The notes beneath the pieces were generated by a model, which was not told where the DNA came from, did no database searches, and saw only the letters and a list, made by a program, of their open reading frames with translations. 64,000 bases of DNA, taken from positions 1,951,501 through 2,015,500 of the forward strand of contig NC_134108.1 in the NCBI RefSeq assembly GCF_040939455.1. The letters run 5' to 3'. This DNA comes from Microcebus murinus (lineage: Eukaryota > Chordata > Mammalia > Primates > Cheirogaleidae). Position 1 is the stretch's first letter; every line of letters starts with the position of its first letter. This document shows, in pieces, positions 23,355 through 33,337 of the stretch. A program made the position numbers and the translations under genes.

Positions 23355-23440
23355 GACTCTGGAATCAGCCAGACTGGACTCAGGTCCTCCCACCCCCCAT
23401 CCCGGCACATCCAGATGGTGTGACTTGGTTTCCCCAGCGC
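23355..23440 (+). mobile_element. Possible MIR fragment, sense
   Basis: ACTCTGGAATCAGCCAGACT, then TGTGACTTGGTTTCCCCAG, echoes the MIR 5' half ('actctggagccagactgcctgggttc...tgtgaccttgggcaag'). Heavily decayed. Confidence 0.4.
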
Positions 23441-24706
23441 TTCCCAGCAGCAGCACCACCGCACCTGCCAGGTCTCTGTCGGGACTGCCCAAAGCAGCAC
23501 GTCTGAGTCTCTAGAACCGTGTGTAGCAGTAACCGACTCAACAGAACCCAGTGTGTATTCTCTCTCCTTGGCGTGACTTAAGTCACCTAAATAAACAAGT
23601 GTCCAATGCATGCATGACCTGCTGACATAAACTTTCACAATATGCTGTCACCATCAAAGCACAAACCCGTTATTAAGACGAGAGAAATACGACACACTCT
23701 GTATTCCAAGACAAAACAAAAACTCACCGATGCGAGGAGGACCTCTTGGTTCCACAAACCGGCAGCCGCAGAGTTTTCCTCTTTTAGTTTCAGACTTCTC
23801 GGGTCTTCACAAGTCCACGGCCGCCGGGCCGACTGAGGGCGAGGACGTGCTCCCACGCGTGCCCTACGCCCTGCCCCAGGCAGCGCCCGGGTTCTTCCCC
23901 GCGCGGGTGGGCGGCGTGGGGAGAGCCGCCCCACCGCAAGCCTGCCTCCCCCGGCCCGCTGCAGAGCGCACGGGGCGGCTGGCAGAGAAGGTGGAGGAAG
24001 GAAGGCAGCTTATGTAACTAGGTCACCCGATAATTTCAATCTCAGATGCAAATGTTTTTCGTTTCAGAATTATTGGTCTGTGGAATATTTCTTGTTTCTT
24101 CCTGGAAATTACAAAGCAATGAGAATGATTGTGAAGTTCTCTGAAGAGCTCCCCAGGTTGTTGTTGTTTTTTTTTTTTTTTTTTTAAAAAAAAGGACTAG
24201 AAAACCTGAAAAGCCCGCATGACTTCTGCCCCGGGCGAGGACAGGATGCACGGGGCACCGCACCTGGCAGACAGCCCCTCGCAGGTGGGCACCCGGCGGC
24301 CGCAGGAGGAGGCCCGGCCCCAGCGAGAAACAGAGACACCCCCCTCGGGTGCTCTCAAAAGCTCTGTTAGCCGCTCTCTGCGCCATGTGGTCACATGTCA
24401 CACTCAACCCACTTGGGGACAGCGGGGACCTGCGTTCCCATCGTCCCGGGGCCACTGCCTGGGTCCAGCTTGGGAGGAGCCCTGGAGCTCACGGGGAAAC
24501 CGTGTCACCTCCTCCACTGGGGTCCACGACAAGCACCGGTCGGACCACAGATCCCCGAGGAAGGTCCCGAACTTCCCCCTTAGGGAGCCTCGGTGAGCCC
24601 TGCTAGGAAGAGAGGTGGCACGCCTCTGGGTGGCCCAGCTCGCTCCTTCCTTTCTCTCGTGACTGTAAATCATGCTGTTCACGCGAATTATGCTTCTGTA
24701 ACACTA

Positions 24707-25105
24707 CCTCGTTTCCCCGAAAATCAGACAGGGTCTTATATGCATTTTTCCTCAAGAAGACACCCGGGGCTTGTTTTCAGGGGATGTGCTATTTTCCCCT
24801 CAAAGTCTCAGCTTGCAGCATGCACAGGATGGCGGGGACCTGACAGGGGGAGCCGACCTTGTTGGTGGGGCTGCCCACACCTTTCCGGTCACCTCTGGGA
24901 CAGCAGCTGTCACGATGGGGCAGATGAGAAGGGCTGCTCGTGTTCTTTCCCGCTCCGCAACGACACGCATGGGTTGTGCAGATGCGCTGCGCAGCCAGGC
25001 CCGTCACTAGGGCTTATTTTCGGGGTGGGGCTTCTATTGCGCACATGCTTAGACATCCTGCTGGGGCTTATTTTATGGGGAGGTCTTATTCTCAGGGAAA
25101 CACGG
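24707..25105. mobile_element. Tc1/mariner-like DNA transposon (non-autonomous)
   Basis: 399 bp between TA dinucleotides (24705-24706 and 25106-25107). Left end CCTCGTTTCCCCGAAAATCA; right end GTCTTATTCTCAGGGAAACA then CGG. The complement of the right end, CCGTGTTTCCCTGAGAATAAGAC, matches the left in 18 of 23 positions. TA target duplication and such termini fit the Tc1/mariner superfamily. Inside, GGGCTTATTTT recurs (about 25010 and 25065). No transposase frame survives. Confidence 0.8.
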
Positions 25106-25111
25106 TATGTA

Positions 25112-25310
25112 GAAAGTTTATTTCATTTAACCCTGACAATCGATTTTGGGGAAATGGATATCATTGCCTCCATTTCACAGATGAAAAGAAACCGCCGGCA
25201 CATAAAGGTGTCCAGCGCTTTGCCCGCGAGTGAGCCGACCCGGGCAGCAGATTCGGAACGCGCGGCCCGGCCTTCCGAGTCCCCGCCCCGCGCCCCAGTC
25301 TCTCCCTCCG
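25112..25310 (-). mobile_element. MIR SINE, antisense, near complete core
   Basis: TTCATTTAACCCTGACAATC, CCTCCATTTCACAGATGAAA, AGCAGATTCGGAACGCGCGG follow in order the reverse complement of MIR ('tcatttaatcctcacaacaa... ccattttacagatgagg... gcagagccgggattcgaac'). It starts right after the mariner-like element. CpG-rich at its right end. Confidence 0.75.
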
Positions 25311-25624
25311 CAGACACCGGGAGCACCGGCGAGTGGCCACATGGACGGGAGATGGCATTGCAGGAAACAGCGAGAACCTACCACGTCCACACGGAGCAGA
25401 CGGCCGGCGCGGCAGCAGGGACAGGGCTGCGGTCTGGGCAGGTCTGCGGGGAGCGGTGCAGGGACCCGCGTGGGAAAGGCACAGAGAGGAGAGGACACGC
25501 ACACGTGCGCCGGGGGTCCGCGCGAGGGACGCAGAGCTGGGCAGGAGCCGGCGGGGACGCTGGAGGGAAAAGCAAACTCTTGCTCCAGACGGAAGAAACG
25601 AGGCGCGTGCCTGGCGGCGAGGAC

Positions 25625-26385
25625 AGCCCCGCGGGGAGGGCGGCGTGGACGGTGCGGGGGAGGGCAGGGAGGGCGGCGTGGACGGTTCAGGGGAGGGCGG
25701 GGAGGGCGCATGGACGGTGCGGGGGAGGGCGGGGAGGGTGGCGTGGAAGGTGCGGGGGAGAGCGGGGAGGGCGGCGTGGACTGTGCCCTGGAGGGCAGGG
25801 AGGGCGCATGGACGGTGCGGGGGAGGGCGAGGAGGACGCGTGGACGGTGCGGGGGAGGGCGGGGAGGGTGGCGTGGAAGGTGCGGGGGAGAGCGGGGAGG
25901 GCGCGTGGACGGTGCGGGGGAGAGCGGGGAGGACGCGTGGATGGTGCCGGGGAGAGCGGGAGAGGGCGGCGTGGACGGTGCGGGGGAGGGCGAGGAGGAC
26001 GCGTGGACGGTGCGGGGGAGGGCGGGGAGGGTGGCGTGGAAGGTGCGGGGGAGAGCGGGGAGGGCGCGTGGACGGTGCGGGGGAGAGCGGGGAGGACGCG
26101 TGGATGGTGCCGGGGAGAGCGGGAGAGGGCGGCGTGGACGGTGCGGGGGAGGGCGGGGAGGGCGCGTGGACGGTGCGGGGGAGGGCGGGGAGGACGCGTG
26201 GACGGTGCGGGGGAGGGCGGGGAGGGCGGCGTGGACGGTGCGGGGGAGGGCGGGGAGGGCGCCTGGACGGTGCGGGGGAGGGCAGGGAGGGCACGTGGAC
26301 GGTGCCGGGGAGGGCGGGGAGGGCGGCGTGGACGGTGCGGGGGAGGGCAGGGAGGGCGGCGTGGACGGTGCGGGGGAGGGCGGGG
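25625..26385. repeat. CpG/G-rich minisatellite, ~31-33-bp unit with 163-bp higher-order repeat
   Basis: About 24 copies of a unit like GTGGACGGTGCGGGGGAGGG + CGGGGAGGGCGGC. The block 25828-25990 is repeated, to my reading exactly, at 25991-26153, so five units were duplicated together (163 bp). The plus strand has many G4-5 runs. All long frames across it (up to 606 codons) are repeat by-products. Confidence 0.95.
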
Positions 26386-26734
26386 AGACGTGCTCGCTCC
26401 GCGCCCCTGCTGAGTGTGCCATGGGGGCCGCACGCACTGGGGAGGCGGAGGGAGGCGAGGGGAGGTTAGCAGAGGGTGCAGCGTGGGGAGGGGAGGTTGG
26501 CAGAGGGGGTCCAGGGGGTCCGTGCTCACAGGGCAGCTTTGCCGGCTGCTCCCATGCTCTCAGCACAAGAGAAACCAGGTCACGTGGAGAGAAGAGGGGA
26601 GGGACAAGAGGAGAGGAGGGACAAGAGCAGCTGTCTGGGGAGGGCAGGCAGCCGGGGGCCCCGGGGGACAGGGGAACTCCCAGGAGTGGAAATTGAGGTC
26701 GTCATCATCACGACCATTTTCTGTCTTCCTTTAT
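26386..26734. other. Unannotated G-rich stretch
   Basis: Purine-rich on the plus strand (GGGGAGGTTAGCAGAGGGT and a variant repeat near 26460 and 26494). No gene or element. Confidence 0.5.
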
Positions 26735-27063
26735 TTATTTATTTTTTTTTTCTTTTTTGGAGACAGAGTCTCGCTTTGTTGCCCAGGCTAGAGTGAGTGC
26801 CGTGGCGTCAGCCTAGCTCACAGTAACCTCAGACTCCTGGGCTCAGGCGATCCTCTTCCCTCAGCCTCCCGAGTAGCTGGGACTATAGGCATGCACCACC
26901 ATGCCTGGCTGATTTTTTCTATCTATTTTTAGTTGTCCAGGTAATTTCTTTCTATTTATAGTAGAGACGGGTCTTGCTCTCGATCAGGCTGGTTTCGAAC
27001 TCCTGACCTTGAGCAATCCTCCCAGAGTGTTAGGCTTACAGGCGTGAGTCACCGTGCCCAGCC
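26735..27063 (-). mobile_element. Alu SINE, strepsirrhine type, antisense
   Basis: Poly-T start, GTGCCGTGGCGTCAGCCTAG, linker AGTTGTCCAGGTAATTTCTT, end GTGAGTCACCGTGCCCAGCC. A deletion of about 15 bp removes part of the 5' arm near 27025. No clear target duplication. Confidence 0.95.
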
Positions 27064-27272
27064 AGGATCATTCTATTGATCTTGTGCAGGTCAGAACCAT
27101 TCTAGATCAATGACTGGGAAGAAAAAGGGAAAGATGCTTGTCAAACTTGGCTGCACAACTGGGTCTGCAGCGGATGACTGACACTACAGGTAGTGCTCAG
27201 GACTCCACATGCTTTTATGCGGCTGGAATTCTGAGCTGGAAGCAACAAGACACAGAGGTAAGAAAATTTCCC
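27064..27272. other. Short spacer between two Alus
   Basis: About 210 bp of unremarkable sequence. Nothing recognised. Confidence 0.5.
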
Positions 27273-27585
27273 CCAGGCACCACGGCGGCTCATGCCTGTA
27301 ATCCCAGCACCCTAGGAGACTGAGGCGGGAGGATCGCTTGAGCCCAGGAATTTGAGACCAGCCTGAGAAATGTAGCAAGGCACCATCTCTACAAAAAAAT
27401 AAATCTAAAAGTTAGCCTGGGACGGTGCGCACGCCTGTGGTCCCAGCAGCTCAGGAGGCTGAGGCAGGAGGAGGATCACTTGAGGCCAGGAGTTGGAGGC
27501 TGCTGTGAGCTGTGATCCCACCACTGCACTCCAGCCTGGGCGACAGAGATCCTGTCTCTGATTAAGTAAATAAATGAACAAATAA
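27273..27585 (+). mobile_element. AluJ-like SINE (old, shared primate type)
   Basis: GGCGGCTCATGCCTGTAATC, TGAGAAATGTAGCAAGGCAC (human-like linker), and a right arm ending CCACTGCACTCCAGCCTGGG. It lacks the strepsirrhine insertion and the GCTGACGCC motif, so it predates that subfamily. Confidence 0.92.
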
Positions 27586-27623
27586 GGAATTTCCAAACAT
27601 GTAGACCAGAAGGATCCTGCCTG

Positions 27624-27944
27624 GAACGCTGTTGTCCAGCAGACATAGAACACGAGCCATGCAGGTAATTTTTAATTTTCTAGTAGCCACATTAAAAAGG
27701 TAAAAAGGAACTGAGGAAATGAAATTTCAAAATATTTTTGTTTTGACTCAATATATCCAAAATATAATGCCTTCGACACGTAATCAGTATAGAAATTAGC
27801 CAGGGGACATTTTACCTTTTTTTTATACTAGGCCTTCAGGATTGGGCGTGCATGCCAGGTTTAGGGCGCGTCTCCGCTGAGGCTCGGCTCGCTTGAGCGT
27901 TCCATCGCCACACGCAACCGGAAACCACCGCACCCACAGCGCAG
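27624..27944. mobile_element. Old DNA transposon (hAT-like) fossil
   Basis: The word order TTTTCTAGTAGCCACATTAA, 'AAAAAGGTAAAAAGGAACTG', 'ACTCAATATATCCAAAATAT', 'CACGTAATCAGTATAGAAAT', ending CACCCACAGCGCAG, follows a common mammalian DNA transposon whose consensus begins and ends with a cagcgctgtccaata-type repeat. The right half carries gained CpGs. Superfamily placed from memory, so not firm. Confidence 0.6.
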
Positions 27945-30644
27945 GGCGAGAAACTGGGACAGGTACAGTTACCAGGCGAGCGTCGTGGATGACAAGTCTG
28001 ACACGAGCCGCTGTGATAGATAATCCTGTCCTGGGCAGTGCTGCTGGTGTGGAGTGTTGACGACCTGTCGCCAAAACAACACGGCGTGAGCCACAGCCCC
28101 GACACCCCCGTGCTGTGCAATCCTGTCCCCTCTGGTCCCCCGGTGGGCTGGGCGGCTCCACCAACTGGGCCAGCCCCCGCCCTGCACCGTGTGCTGTGGG
28201 CAGGTTGGCCAGCGCAGGCTGGGGCAGAATGCACGACGCAGGTGTCCCACGTGAGCTCTCTCCTCCTCACACAGGCGCCGGACGTCCAACAGAGACCTCC
28301 CCGGCCAGACCCGGGCCAGCACGCGCGCACCTGTGCCGTGCTCCGCTGACCGCCGAGAGTCTAGGCGGCGCTTGGGCTGGGGAAGCAGCTCCGCCTCCCG
28401 ACGGGAAGAGCTGGGAAATGCCTCCCCCCCAGAAGGGTGGGGACGCCGGGAGCCCAGTCACTCAGCCCTTGGTGGCACCGGGGGGCGGGTTCGGGCGTGG
28501 AAGCGAAGATTCCTACTCTGATCCGTACGCTGATCAGACGGGTGATGAGTGGATCGTTTCTTCCAGGCCTGGGCACCTTGCACGTCTTGGGTGAGATGTA
28601 AACGACACCCAGGACGGCAACCTGGGGCCAGGCCCCTCTACAGAGTCACAGGCACCGAGGGTGCTCAGTCCCCGAATGAGAGCGTCAGGGAACGGCACAG
28701 AAGCCGTCAGCAGACCGTGAAGAGCTGCCACGCGGAAGGAAGCAGCCCTCTCGGTTCCCCTCCTGCTCCCTGCGGGCTCCACACACACCGTGCCGGGAAC
28801 CACGCCGCCGGGTGCAGAGACAACAGCAGCAGGAGGGGAGCTCAGTAGATTTCGGCTCATCCGGAGGAGGACTTTCTGGCAAATCAAACAGTCGTCAGCA
28901 CGAAGCACTCCTGCTGTCCCCCGAGCAAGGCCTGAGGAGGAAAGTCCTGGGCGGCACCGCAGGGGGGGATTTCTCACCCCGCTGTGCCCACAGCCCCGCC
29001 AGCTCTCAGCGCAGCCAGCCGGCCCTGCAGTGCGCCGGTTTGATTTGTGGGGGGCCTGCCCCGCCTCGCAGCAGCGGGAGTTCAGACAGCTATCTAATCA
29101 GATACAGCCCCCTATCTGGCCACCATCTGCCCGAGTCCCCGGGTGTTTCGTAACCATCTTGCTGCGCTGAAGGGCAAGGAAGTACAGCACGGTTTAGTGA
29201 CTCGCGATCACATGAGCCGGCGGCTGGCCTGGGAGGAAGCAGAGGAGCCCGCGGCCGGCCGGCTGCTCTCCGAGTTCCCGAGTGTAACCACAGCCAGAGA
29301 GAGCGCTGCGTGTGCGCCCAGGCCCCGGGAGAGCCGGGCTGATGGATGTCTCCTTGGCACAGAGAAGTGACCTGCATGCGCTTGCCTGGGCTGCCCGTGC
29401 ACACGAGAAACACCCACAGAGCAGAGTCAGGACTCGGGACTGCAGGTGTCAGGCTCCTGTGCAAGGTGCAATAGTGTCGCACAGAGCTCCGCTTGCTGCA
29501 AGGGTTGGGGTTAGAGCTAGGGTTAGATGTCCGGGAAACCTGAAGGCCCTCGTGGTGGAGATGCTGGGGGGAGGGACGGGTGGCGACACTGAGCACGGCA
29601 GGAGTGAGAGGCAGCGAGAGAGGCCGTGGGTGCCCCTGGACCTCGGGACGCTGCCTGTCTCGGGAGGAGCGGGAGAGGCCCGGGGACAGACCTGGGTTCC
29701 CCGCAGGTGGGCAAGCGTGCAACAAGTAGCCCACGGCAGAGAGTAGCAGCGGCTGGCCCGTGGTTTGCTTCATGCTGAGTTTGCAGGGCTCCGGGAAGCA
29801 GGAGGGCGAGCCTGCATCAGAGCCCGGGGCACCCCCAGGAGCAAAGAAGTACCTTCCCTTTCTTTCAAGGGTCAACTTCACTGAAACTTGTCTGGCGGTT
29901 GGGAGGGTCTAGACGGAAGCCCACTGGCCAAAGAGCCCTCGGGAGCCCCCAGCGAGGTAAAGCCCCGAGGGAAGGAGGACTCAGGAGGGAACAGGACTCC
30001 GGATCTCGGGTGAACGAGGCTGGTCTCAGCACGAGGGAAGCTCCTCCTCTCTCACCAGGGCACCGGGCATCTGGGGGAGACGCTGAGCGTGTGCCCTTAG
30101 CCCGCGGTGGTGTCATCTTCCGTTGCAAGGCCGCTTGAGTCTGCACGGGGTTCCAGACTGACCGCAGCCGGGCACCTCGTGGTCCCCCACAGCACCTGCT
30201 CGCCCCGTGACCGGGACAGCGGCAGCAGGGAGCATGCCGCGGGCAGCCAAGCCAGGGACGCACCACAGCTTCGTGTCTCCATCCGAGACGCCTCGGGAAG
30301 CCGGGCAGGCCCCTCTCGGCCAAGCTCCTGGGAAAGCGTGTGGGGAGTGAGGCGTGGGCAGGGAGGGGACAGGGCAGCGGGAGATACAAGACACTCTGCT
30401 GGTACAGGCTGAAGAGTGACCCGAAAACCACTTTGACTATCAAAAGACAGGACGTGTCCCTCCACCGGCTCATCGGGAGCAGGACGCCCAGCTGGTGGCA
30501 CTGGCCACTCTCCGTGGCGGGAACGCCCCACCACGGCCGACTTGGAGCAGCCGACCTCAGGCCACTAAACGGGACTGCAAAGAGAGGCGCATCTGGGCCG
30601 GCGCACGGCCGCTCGCAGCACGGGAGACTCCGGAAACGGCAGAG
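27945..30644. other. Long unannotated GC-rich stretch
   Basis: Nearly 2.7 kb of GC-rich sequence with many CpGs and long, composition-driven frames on both strands. The only structure I can point to is the short telomere-like string at 29501-29527. No SINE, LINE or LTR recognised, unusual for this window. Candidate for unique or functional DNA. Confidence 0.4.
29501..29527 (+). repeat. Short degenerate telomere-like string
   Basis: AGGGTTGGGGTTAGAGCTAG then GGTTAGA: about four TTAGGG-like units, two of them altered. Too short and impure to be a true interstitial telomere, but in keeping with a subtelomeric setting. Confidence 0.4.
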
Positions 30645-30937
30645 TGGAAGAAGCCAGGGACAAAGGAGGACCTTCCAGAGAGTTCCGCCTACATTAAATT
30701 CCAGGGGAGACGCCCGGCGTAGGTGACAGGAAAGAGATCGGTGGTGCCTGGAGCCAGGCGGGGAGGGCCGGGGAGGGGCTGGCAGAAGAGGAGGAGCCCA
30801 GGGAACTCGGGGTGGGGAGGAGTGAAATGTGCCCATATAAATTTGCCAAAACTCAGTGAAATTACCCTGAAAATTGATGCATTTTGTTGCATGTCAATTG
30901 TCTCAATAAAGTTGATATTAAAAAAAAAATCTGTGAC
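30645..30937 (+). mobile_element. L1 3' end, old, sense
   Basis: Ends with TTGCCAAAACTCAGTGAAAT, ATTTTGTTGCATGTCAATTG, TCTCAATAAAGTTGATATTA and a poly-A run, the usual L1M 3' UTR finish ('caaaactcatt...attttattgtatgtaaattatacctcaataaag'). Upstream to 30645 it is GC-enriched but keeps GAAGAAGCCAGGGACAAAG and GTGGTGCCTGGAGCCAGG. Confidence 0.75.
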
Positions 30938-31216
30938 TCTTCTCCCAGGCCAGAAAAGACAGCGTTAGGCTGACTTCAGTGCTGGGGACAGGGCAGCGCT
31001 GAGGCCTCACGCCGCGAGCTTTGCGCAGGAAGGCTGCGGCGGGCGCGGCGGGCGGGACATTGGGAAAGGAGACGCCTGCCGGCTCCCGCTGTTGCAGATG
31101 TCCCTGGTGTGGGCAGGAAACAACCGGTCAGGCTCGGCCCTCCTCGCCTCCCTCCCCGAGCCTCGCCCGGCCCAGGCCTTGTCTGCGCCCATCCTAAGGG
31201 CCCGACCCTCCGCCAG

Positions 31217-31450
31217 CGTCCTTAACCGGGCACCACAAACGAGGTGGTTTGCAACAGCAGGAATTTATTTTCTCAGCGTGCGGGAGGCCGGGCGTCTGGA
31301 ACCAGGGTGCCGGCTCCCTCTGGGGCCCCGCCCTGTGCCTCTCCCGGCTCGGGGGGCGTCTGCAGCCCCCGCACGCCGTGCGTAACCCCGGCCTCTGCCT
31401 CCACCTCCGCCCAACCTTCCTCCTGCCTCCCCCTTGTTTATTCGGCCCGC
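31217..31450 (-). mobile_element. MaLR (MLT1-type) LTR, antisense
   Basis: CACCACAAACGAGGTGGTTT, GCAACAGCAGGAATTTATTT, TCTCAGCGTGCGGGAGGCC match the reverse complement of an MLT1 LTR 3' half ('taccacagactgggtggcttaaacaacagaaatttattttctcacagttctggaggc'). Past about 31330 it is too GC-altered to follow. Confidence 0.75.
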
Positions 31451-32619
31451 CCCACGGCCCGCCCCACAACCTCGAGGCCCGTGACTGATCCCATCTGCAG
31501 AGGCCGTTCCCCAGCAAGGCCGCGTGCTGAGGTTCCAGGTGGACCAGCATGTTGGGGAGACGCTGTGCGACCTCCTGCACCCCCCAGATTGTCTGCACTG
31601 TCTGGATCCTTCGCTCGAGCTCCAGACACGGCATCTGTGCTCAGAGCATCCAGAAGAAGCTGAGATATCCGAAACCAAACTGGACTGTCCCTGTGCCCAG
31701 ACCTGCTCCCGCCCGAGTCCTGCCGTCCCGGCAGCGGGCACTCCTTCTAGCTCCTTCTTGCCGTCCTCCCGAATTCCCTTTCTCCACGCCAAATGCATAC
31801 TAGAATCCGCTAGGCTCTCTCTTCTCGGCCTGGCGTCTGTCCTGGACCCCACGTCCAGTGACCTCACGCCCTGGCCTGCTCCCCACGGGGACCCCCACCA
31901 CTCCCCCGCCCGGTCTGTTCTCCCCGCGGCAGAGACAGCGAGACTGTCGGCACTACTCGTCGCTGTCTGTACCTGCCCCTAAGTGCCCAGAAGGACACCT
32001 GCAGCCTCACCACGGCACACAGGCACGTGGACGACACGCCCCCCCCACTCCTGCTTCCCAACACGCTCCCCCATCCTGCACCGGTCACCCTGGCAACCGC
32101 GCCTTTCCTGGGACTTGTGCCGCCTCCTCCCGGTTCAGGGCCCTGGTTCTTGGATGCCTCCCCGGACAGCCCGCACGCCGGCCCGTCCCTGCCGCCCTAC
32201 TGAGAGTCCCCAGCCGTGTCTCCACTGCTGGCTCTTGTCTGGCTGTGGCGTCCCCTGGACACTGTCCCTGCCTGGCACCTCTGTCCCTGTGCTGCTGCCA
32301 GGGCGCTCTGCCCGCCCTGCCCCCGCACCCCCCATCCCCCGCTGGCAGGAGGGCCCCGCAAACAGCCCGTGCTCAAGGCATGTCTTTTGAGTGAATGCAT
32401 GAATGAAGCAGTGACGGACGTGAAAACTCAGAGGGGCGTGGGCGTTTTGCAAAGCTCGTCTTTCGCCTCAACCTTCAGCCCGATCTGGTGCCCGGCCTCA
32501 GCCCATGCGCGCCCAGGGAGAGGCCGCAGCAATCTGGGGCAACCAACTTCGTGATTTGTCATCTGGAAAGGGGAAGAGGTTTCGACTTGAAAGAGGAAAA
32601 AACAGCAGACGGCCTCCGC

Positions 32620-32850
32620 GAGGTACGCTTACGCGAAGCTCGGCCAGCGGCCGGCCAACTTCCCCTCCCGCGTCTGCCGGCTCTGGGCCCGCCGCACGCG
32701 CCGGCCGCCCTGCCCAGGACCACGGGACATCACAGGCTGCGGGCCAGGGCGGCTTTGCAGCTTGGCCAGAGACGACACAGAGGCGCCCACCGGCCGCTGC
32801 ACGACCTCACCGCAGGGCAGTGCAGGGGCCGTGTGACCTCACCGCAGGGC
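32620..32850. promoter_or_regulatory. CpG-dense segment
   Basis: Dense CpG (CGCTTACGCGAAGCTCGGCC near 32626, CCGCCGCACGCGCCGGCCGC near 32690). No transcript can be attached. Weak candidate for a small CpG island. Confidence 0.3.
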
Positions 32851-32865
32851 AGTGCAGGGGCGCCC
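32803..32865. repeat. 32-bp tandem duplication
   Basis: GACCTCACCGCAGGGCAGTG + CAGGGGC occurs at 32803 and again at 32835. Confidence 0.95.
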
Positions 32866-33049
32866 ACGCAGGACCGTGCTGCTCCTGAGTTTCCCTCTGA
32901 CGCTGACATTTCCCGCCGTGGTCCTGTCACTGAAGGCTGCGAGCCTGCCGGGTGGAGCTGCGTGAAAAACAGGGCACAGAGGACATGGGAGTGTCCTCGG
33001 GAGGGAGACACGAAGCAGCACAGGCTCTTTCCTGAAACCGGGGTGGCCA

Positions 33050-33190
33050 AGCCAGTCCAGTGCACAGACTTTGGACTCCCGTCACCATTGAGTCCTGACT
33101 CTACCACTGCGCACCGGATGGTTTGTGTGAATTGCTCTCCCGGGGCCTCACTGTCCTCACGTGTGACATGGCTGGAAGCTGCGCCCTGCA
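33050..33190 (+). mobile_element. MIR SINE, sense
   Basis: CAGACTTTGGACTCCCGTC, GAGTCCTGACTCTACCACTG, GGGGCCTCACTGTCCTCACG, TGTGACATGGCTGGAAG follow the MIR order ('agactctggagccagac... atcctggctctgccactt... gcctcagtttcctcatctgtaaaatgg'). Confidence 0.7.
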
Positions 33191-33337
33191 CACGCGTGGG
33201 CGCTGAGGCTCGAGGAGCTGAGCAGAGAGCACGCGAGTCCCGCCTGAGTGGCCACAGCCGCCCGCGCGGAGGAGGGCTGATGTTGGGTCCACCCAGCTGA
33301 GAAGGTGGCCCCGGGGTCCACCGAGCCAGGAAACCTT

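Larger units (their letters stand above)
22601..24706. other. Unannotated stretch between CpG island and mariner element
   Basis: GC-rich at 22850-23180 and 23800-23990, AT-rich at 23520-23730 and 24010-24190, with a T19/A8 junction near 24167-24193. A short 15-bp array and a possible MIR inside are listed separately. No gene recognised. Confidence 0.45.
31451..33049. other. Unannotated GC-rich stretch
   Basis: No element recognised, apart from the CpG-dense segment and the 32-bp duplication listed separately. Open frames of 100-290 codons occur but show no domain. Confidence 0.45.

Noticed and set aside
24593..26413. 606-codon plus-strand open frame as a large gene
   Set aside because: It crosses a mariner-like fossil and a MIR and then fills with Gly/Arg repeats from the minisatellite. 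The long overlapping frames in other phases show that it is a composition effect.
29501..29527. True interstitial telomere array
   Set aside because: Only about four units, two of them imperfect, in 27 bases. Reported only as a weak string.
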